From NCBI GenBank assembly GCA_018648265.1, contig JABGRN010000036.1:1-48474 (forward strand): a DNA stretch of 48,474 bases, given 5' to 3'. A program made the translations under genes and the position numbers. The notes below the pieces were generated by a model, which searched no databases, was not told where the DNA came from, and worked only from the letters and a program-made list of their open reading frames with translations. The DNA comes from Prolixibacteraceae bacterium. Its GTDB lineage: Bacteria; Bacteroidota; Bacteroidia; Bacteroidales; Prolixibacteraceae. This document shows positions 43,347 through 48,474 of the stretch, piece after piece (the stretch's first letter is position 1; the number at the start of each line of letters is the position of its first letter).

Positions 43347-44684
43347 GTGAATCTCGCACAATATATACCTTTTTATAAACGAAACTTGCTTCTTGCATTA
43401 CCGGTTGTGATTTCACAAATCGGACAAGTTACTGTTTACCTGGTTGATAATATGATGGTTGGCCATGTTGGGACCACCGAACTTGCAGCTTCAGCATTTG
43501 CCAATAACGTTTTTACGATTGGCATGTTTTTCGGCATGGGAATAACGTACGGGTTAACACCTTTAGTTGGAAAAGAATTTGGGAATGGCAAATTAAAAGA
43601 CCTTGTAATTTGGTTGAAAAACGGCATTTTCACACATTTAATTGCTGCCATTGGATTATCGATAATAATGTTTGGAATTTATTTCATATTGCCTTTTTTG
43701 GGGCAGACTCAGGAAGTGCTTAAACTTGCAAAACCATATTATTTATTACTCTGTTTGTCATACATTCCGTTCATGCTGTTTTTTTCAATGAAACAATTTT
43801 TTGAAGGAATTGGAAATACAAAAATGGCGATGCAGATAACCCTGACTGCGAATATTATTAATGTTGTAATAAATTATGTCCTTATTTTCGGGAAATTTGG
43901 TTTTCCTGAAATGGGATTGAACGGCGCGGGAATTGGGACTTTGGTTTCGCGGCTTTTTATGCCTTTCTTATTTTTTGTTTTCATTATTAAAAAACCCCGG
44001 TATCGAAGATTTTTTGTGGTTGCACATTTACAAGCTTTTAATACCGATAAAATTAAATCAATTTTAAAAATTGGTATCCCAATCGCGTTTCAGCTAATTG
44101 TTGAAATAATTGCGTTTAGTATTGGCGCAATAATGATGGGCTGGATTGGCGAAGTTCCTTTGGCCGCCCACCAAGTTGCTATCGGAATGGCTGCGTTCAC
44201 TTACATGATTTCTTTAGGGATTTCTCAGGCAAATACAATTCGGGTAAGCCACCAAATAGGGAAAAAAGACATTAAAGCACTTAAAATGGCTGCGTTTGCT
44301 TCCACACATTTGGTATTGGTTTTTATGCTGACGATGGGAGTGGTATTTATTTTTACCCGAAATTATTTGCCATTGTTGTTTTCTACCGACAAGGAGGTTA
44401 TTATTATTGCTTCGCAATTGCTGATTGTGGCAGCCATTTTTCAGGTTTTCGATGGATTGCAGGTAATAATGTTAAGCACTTTACGTGGAATGGCCGATGT
44501 GAAAATCCCAATGATTTTTGCGTTTATAGCTTATCTTTTTGTTGGAATTCCAACCAGTTATATATTAACCTTTTTATTAAATGCCGGTCCCATGGGAATT
44601 TGGTTCGGATATCTTGTTGGTTTAGGTTTGGCAGGGATTCTGTTTTATTTTCGTTTTAAAAGTAACCTGAAAAAATGGGCATAA
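43347..44684 (+). CDS. MATE-family multidrug/Na+ (H+) exporter
   Basis: The 445-residue protein has twelve hydrophobic segments in two MatE repeats (about 15-175 and 235-400). The typical entry segment LLLALPVVISQIGQVTVYLVDNMMVGHVG is present in family order. It exports cationic drugs or metabolites in exchange for Na+ or H+. The start is a GTG; the next ATG falls 35 residues later inside the first helix, so GTG is required. It begins 23 bases after the DUF5916 gene and ends before a strong hairpin. Confidence 0.92.
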   Translation: MNLAQYIPFYKRNLLLALPVVISQIGQVTVYLVDNMMVGHVGTTELAASAFANNVFTIGMFFGMGITYGLTPLVGKEFGNGKLKDLVIWLKNGIFTHLIAAIGLSIIMFGIYFILPFLGQTQEVLKLAKPYYLLLCLSYIPFMLFFSMKQFFEGIGNTKMAMQITLTANIINVVINYVLIFGKFGFPEMGLNGAGIGTLVSRLFMPFLFFVFIIKKPRYRRFFVVAHLQAFNTDKIKSILKIGIPIAFQLIVEIIAFSIGAIMMGWIGEVPLAAHQVAIGMAAFTYMISLGISQANTIRVSHQIGKKDIKALKMAAFASTHLVLVFMLTMGVVFIFTRNYLPLLFSTDKEVIIIASQLLIVAAIFQVFDGLQVIMLSTLRGMADVKIPMIFAFIAYLFVGIPTSYILTFLLNAGPMGIWFGYLVGLGLAGILFYFRFKSNLKKWA

Positions 44685-44689
44685 AAAAA

Positions 44690-44715
44690 CGGGTTATCTT
44701 TTGTGCGATAACCCG
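44690..44715. terminator. Hairpin terminator after the MATE gene
   Basis: CGGGTTATC-TTTTGTGC-GATAACCCG, preceded by A7. The T run is stronger for minus-strand readout, but its position directly after the plus-strand stop indicates it ends the MATE transcript. Confidence 0.7.
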
Positions 44716-45174
44716 ATTGTTCATAGTTTAGTTTAGTTAGATGAGAAAACCTCTTTGGTCTAATTGAGAAAAGGTGTTTTCCAACCTCGTTTCATAAAAT
44801 TTTCTTATAAAAGCAATGCTAATGTAATATAAAAAAATATTAATCGTTAACCATTCTTAAAAATTTATTAATATTTGTTAAAATATATTTTTGAAATCCT
44901 TGTAAGTATTTGATTTTTAAATAAAAATAAAAGTAAAATATGTTATAAAATATATCTGCATATTTTAGTAAAATTCGTTTAAGTTCATCAAAAATACAAT
45001 TTTGGCAATTTAAGTTTTTAGATTCGTAATAATATTTATTAATATTAGCTTGATAAAAAAGGATGGAAACTGATTCCGGGTTAAATTTTTAAGATTGTTA
45101 AACTTATTACTGAATGTAGAATACTTTAAGTCAAAAAAACGGTATCAGAAAATTTTTAAGATTATATTTTTATT
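44716..45174. other. AT-rich intergenic region upstream of the zinc dehydrogenase
   Basis: About 460 bp, very A+T-rich, with no supportable frame, RNA gene or terminator. I see no exact -33/-7 pair. It may hold the regulatory region of the dehydrogenase gene. Confidence 0.4.
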
Positions 45175-46212
45175 ATGAAACAAGTAGTACTTACAGGAAT
45201 CAGAAAAATGAAACTTTTTGAATCCGCTGTTCCATCAATATTGGACAAAAATGATGTTAAAATAAAACTTGCAATAATTGGCGTTTGCGGGTCAGATATT
45301 CATTATTATTCTGAAGGAAAAATCGGAACACAAGTTGTTGAATTTCCTTTTCCGGTGGGTCACGAATGTTCCGGAACTATTGAAGAAATAGGGGAGGATG
45401 TAACAAATGTGAAAGTTGGTGATCTTGTGGTTGTCGATCCGGCGGTTCATTGCGGCGAATGCGACCAGTGTCTTTTAGGGCGGCCTCACACTTGCCGAAA
45501 TGGTAAATTTTTGGGATGCCCCGGACAGTTGGATGGTTGTTTGGCGGAATATATTGTAATGCCCGAATTTACCTGTTTCCCGGTTTCAGGAAAATTAAGT
45601 CCTGTTCAGGCTGCTTTAATAGAACCCCTAACAATTGGTGTTTATACTGTTAATTTAGCTCAAATTCAAAATAAAGATATTACTGTTGGAATATTTGGTG
45701 CCGGGCCAATTGGCTTAAGCGTTTTAATGAAATTACTGGCTGACGGAATTACAAATATTGGAATGATTGAACCGCTGGAATATCGCCTGAAAAAAGCAAA
45801 AGAAATTGGAGTCGCATATTTAATAAATCCCGAAAAAGAAAATGTTGAAGAAAAAGTAACAGAACAGGAAAAACTTTTGCTCGATGTTGTTTTTGAAGCA
45901 AGTGGCGAACAGGCCGCTGTTACAAATGCTATTAATATTTTGAAACCCGGAGGTAAACTCGTTTTAGTTGGAATTCCACCAGAAGCAAAATATACTTTTA
46001 ACATGGATTTAATGCGCCGAAAAGAACTAACGGTAATTAATGTGCGCCGGCAAAATCATTGCGTTGAAGAGGCTATCGATTTAGTTGTTTCAGGTAAAAT
46101 TGATGTTGAAAAAATGGTGACACATAATTTTACTTTGGAAGAAACGCCGATTGCTTTTGACATTGTAGAAGGTTACAAAGATGGTGCTATTAAAGCGATG
46201 ATAAATTTGTAG
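45175..46212 (+). CDS. Zinc-dependent medium-chain alcohol/polyol dehydrogenase
   Basis: The 345-residue enzyme oxidises a secondary alcohol, probably a polyol, with NAD(P)+. Catalytic zinc ligands C38, H63, E64 and E150 are visible (GVCGSDIH, VGHECSG, IEPLTIG). The structural zinc site has C93, C96, C99 and C107 (CGECDQCLLGRPHTC). The nucleotide-binding GAGPIGLS is near 174-181. The pattern is that of the sorbitol/xylitol/threonine dehydrogenase group; the substrate cannot be fixed. It is a single gene with a long upstream regulatory gap. Confidence 0.92.
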   Translation: MKQVVLTGIRKMKLFESAVPSILDKNDVKIKLAIIGVCGSDIHYYSEGKIGTQVVEFPFPVGHECSGTIEEIGEDVTNVKVGDLVVVDPAVHCGECDQCLLGRPHTCRNGKFLGCPGQLDGCLAEYIVMPEFTCFPVSGKLSPVQAALIEPLTIGVYTVNLAQIQNKDITVGIFGAGPIGLSVLMKLLADGITNIGMIEPLEYRLKKAKEIGVAYLINPEKENVEEKVTEQEKLLLDVVFEASGEQAAVTNAINILKPGGKLVLVGIPPEAKYTFNMDLMRRKELTVINVRRQNHCVEEAIDLVVSGKIDVEKMVTHNFTLEETPIAFDIVEGYKDGAIKAMINL

Positions 46213-46702
46213 CTTAAATCTTTTTAATTGATTATTAATTAATCAAAGTCGTTTTAGTTGTTTTTTAAGTCACTTACTTGCTATTATCTTTTTTTTAGAA
46301 ACCTTCTTTGATATCATCAAACATCGGTCAAATATAATTTCTGTATATTTGTTTGTGTTGGAGATGATTGTAAAAATATGTCTGTATTATTTAATAATTC
46401 TAAACCTATAAATCAATAAAATTTAAAACAATCAAGTTGAATTTAAAATTCATTAGATGAAAGGGATAGATTTTGTAATAAAAGGTTGGGGAACATGTAA
46501 TTAATACCGATTTGACAACAAAATGTCGCAAACTTTCAATTTGTTCAGTCTGCTTATTTGTTGTATTATCGGCATTAACTTCCGAAATAGATTCGGGACA
46601 GGCTATTGTAACTTCAAAATTTGTTATGCGGCATTTTGAAGAACAATTGGTATAATAGGGAGTTCATCTTTATTTTGGTAATAACGGGAAATAAGTTAAA
46701 AA
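46213..46702. other. Intergenic region before the REC-GAF-histidine kinase
   Basis: About 490 bp. A TATATTTG at 46344-46351 fits a -7 box but lacks a TTTG at 19-21 bases. A 47-codon frame from TTG 46512 to TAA 46655 reads TTKCRKLSICSVCLFVVLS with a signal-peptide-like hydrophobic run. It then continues for about 20 residues and stops. It could be a small secreted peptide or the stump of a former sensor gene, and is not secure. Confidence 0.3.
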
Positions 46703-48358
46703 ATGGAATCAGAAATAAGATCCAATATCCTTGTAGTTGATGACAGAAGCGAGAATTTATTTTTAATTGAGGCCACCCTGGATAACCTGGATGTAAACCT
46801 TATTATGGCAGAATCAGGGTCGGAGGCTTTATCAAAAATTAAAGACATCGAAATTGCATTAGCTCTTATCGATATTCAAATGCCTAAAATGGGTGGTATT
46901 GAACTTGCAGAGATAATCCAAAACGATAAAAGCAGGGAAAAAATACCAATTATCTTTGTTACTGCACATCATCAGGATGAAATAGAAATAGAGAAATATT
47001 ATAATTCGGGTGCTGTCGATTTTATTCAAAAGCCCTTCAAAAAGAATATTTTAATAAGTAAAGTTAAGATCTTTTTAGAACTGAATAGGCAGAAACAGCA
47101 AATTAGGGAACAAAAATACAATATAGAGCAAACCGCAAATGAACTAAAAGAATTTAATCGATTGTTAAGTAAGCGGTTAAATTATGAGAATTTACTTTCT
47201 AAAATTTCAATGATGGCAGTTTCAATGGATAATATTGATGATTTTCTGGATGCCGTTTTATTAGAAATGGGAGTAACTTTAAATTTATGCCGTTCGTGTA
47301 TAATTAAGCATAGGCACGAAACAAATACAATAGATATGACACACGAATGGTGCAATGAGGATATAGAATCGTTACAGAAAAATTTTCAAGGGGTAAATTC
47401 TGATGATATTCCTTATTGGACAAAGACATTAAAAAAGGGGCAAATTCATAATTTTTCAGATATTAATGATATTCCTGATAAAGGCGTAATAGTTATTCTA
47501 ATTCCTAAAAAGGTTTTATCTATTCTTGCAATACCATTGTTTGTAAGAGATAAATATTATGGCTGTATTGGTTTTAACAACTGTTCAGAACACCGTATTT
47601 GGTCTGATTCTGATGTTGAATTTTTATTGTCGATTTCAAGGATAATTGTTTCGGTTACTGAGCGTGATATGGCTGAAAAAGAGCTAAAAAGTTCATTAGA
47701 ACAACTTCATCAATTATCTAAACATATTGAGAAAATCAGGGAAGAAGAAAGAATATCTATTGCACGCGAACTGCACGACGATTTGGGACAAGCACTTACA
47801 GCTGTAAAAATAGATTTGGGAATTATCAGACAAAAAGTTTCGGATAAAGTGTTAGCGCAGAGAATTGTTAAAACATCGGCTCTTGTAAGTGATACCATAA
47901 AAACTGTACAGAAAATTACTTTTCAACTACGGCCAAAGATTATTGATGATTTAGGGCTGGAAGCTGGAATCGATTGGTACGCCGGTGAATTTTCCGAAAG
48001 AAATAGTATTGAAGTAATTCTTGATTTAGATTCAGATATAAAAATTCCGCCGGATATTTCTCTTGTAATTTTCAGGATTATGCAAGAATCTCTAACAAAT
48101 GTGTCGAGGCATGCTAAAGCTACAAAGATTAAAATTCAATTAATAAAGAATAATAACTATATTGATTTTATAATTGCTGATAACGGAATTGGAATATCTA
48201 ATGACAAGTTAAATTCAAAAACCTCATTTGGTATTCTTGGAATGCGAGAGAGAGCGGATTCCATTGGTGGCACTTTAGATATAAGTAATTGTGAAGGAAC
48301 TGAAAATGAAACTGGAACTTCAACACAACTAAAAATTCCATTAAATAGCATAAGCTAA
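46703..48358 (+). CDS. Response regulator-GAF-histidine kinase (HisKA_3 type)
   Basis: The 551-residue protein is a soluble hybrid in reversed order. It has a REC domain (about 7-125) with the phospho-acceptor D57 in LIDIQMP, a coiled coil (about 128-160) and a GAF domain (about 165-320). A HisKA_3 dimerisation region follows, with H358 in ARELHDDLGQ, and a GHKL ATPase (about 440-548) with QESLTNVSRHA, DNGIGI and GMRERAD. HisKA_3 kinases normally signal to NarL/LuxR-type regulators, so a partner probably lies outside the window. The REC domain would tune the kinase by phosphotransfer from another kinase. No membrane segment is seen. Confidence 0.92.
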   Translation: MESEIRSNILVVDDRSENLFLIEATLDNLDVNLIMAESGSEALSKIKDIEIALALIDIQMPKMGGIELAEIIQNDKSREKIPIIFVTAHHQDEIEIEKYYNSGAVDFIQKPFKKNILISKVKIFLELNRQKQQIREQKYNIEQTANELKEFNRLLSKRLNYENLLSKISMMAVSMDNIDDFLDAVLLEMGVTLNLCRSCIIKHRHETNTIDMTHEWCNEDIESLQKNFQGVNSDDIPYWTKTLKKGQIHNFSDINDIPDKGVIVILIPKKVLSILAIPLFVRDKYYGCIGFNNCSEHRIWSDSDVEFLLSISRIIVSVTERDMAEKELKSSLEQLHQLSKHIEKIREEERISIARELHDDLGQALTAVKIDLGIIRQKVSDKVLAQRIVKTSALVSDTIKTVQKITFQLRPKIIDDLGLEAGIDWYAGEFSERNSIEVILDLDSDIKIPPDISLVIFRIMQESLTNVSRHAKATKIKIQLIKNNNYIDFIIADNGIGISNDKLNSKTSFGILGMRERADSIGGTLDISNCEGTENETGTSTQLKIPLNSIS

Positions 48359-48474
48359 TAAAACTAGGATATCGGGAATTAATAATTTAAACGAGATAAC
48401 ACAAAAGACAATGTATATTAAAGTATAATACACCCCAATATTTAGACAACAAGTTAAATGATAATTTTTAATAA

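Overview
The window looks like a chromosomal stretch of a Bacteroidota member, most likely Bacteroidales/Marinilabiliales-like. The DNA is AT-rich, Shine-Dalgarno sites are scarce, and at least two genes carry the phylum's TTTG-N19-TAnnTTTG (-33/-7) promoter. The gene content also fits: rpsF-rpsR-rplI, a Bacteroidota-type LptD, a DUF5916 outer-membrane protein, a three-subunit propionyl-CoA carboxylase and AmiC with a SPOR domain. Genus cannot be fixed from the sequence alone.

Positions 1-23322 form an accessory (genomic-island) region that abuts the 3' end of a tRNA-Leu(CAG) gene at 23323-23406 and runs off the left edge. From the tRNA inwards it holds a tyrosine recombinase with a substituted catalytic arginine, a decapitated S24-type repressor, an intact IS701-family element with 15-bp terminal inverted repeats and a 4-bp target duplication, decayed coding remnants and repeats, a HipBA-type toxin-antitoxin pair with a clear promoter, a cluster of TGTAACC sites, an IS3-type orfA stub, an array of about 20-24-bp repeats, a small protein with an SSB-like tail, a type I restriction-modification operon carrying cargo, a RadC-like JAB protein, a 55-aa protein and an ArdC-like antirestriction protein. 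Two leader-sequence families are each duplicated upstream of different island genes.

The most interesting locus is the minus-strand hsd operon (about 14935 down to 2606). Its order is hsdM, hsdS, a Schlafen/AlbA_2 protein, a PHP-phosphoesterase/SMC-like ATPase fusion (resembling the TrlF family), a 117-aa acidic-tailed protein ending NLPF, a second AlbA_2 protein with a GHKL-like ATPase region, hsdR, and a putative uracil-DNA-glycosylase-fold protein. Gene scars lie at two junctions: a 20-codon hsdR start at 8188-8247 and a 31-codon tail at 11072-11167. They suggest cassettes have been swapped into the space between hsdS and hsdR. By analogy with PrrC or RloC inside hsd operons, the cargo may be a second defence layer; this is inference.

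Positions 23400-48474 are largely housekeeping: pyrBI with a candidate leader attenuator, yigZ, an EamA transporter, dnaA, an AmiC amidase and an MCE protein that share a C-terminal SPOR-like module, lptD, ridA, ribosomal genes rpsF-rpsR-rplI, a glycosyltransferase, a 182-bp MITE-like element, the propionyl-CoA carboxylase operon, a DUF5916 protein, a MATE exporter, a zinc-dependent sugar-alcohol-type dehydrogenase and a REC-GAF-histidine kinase.
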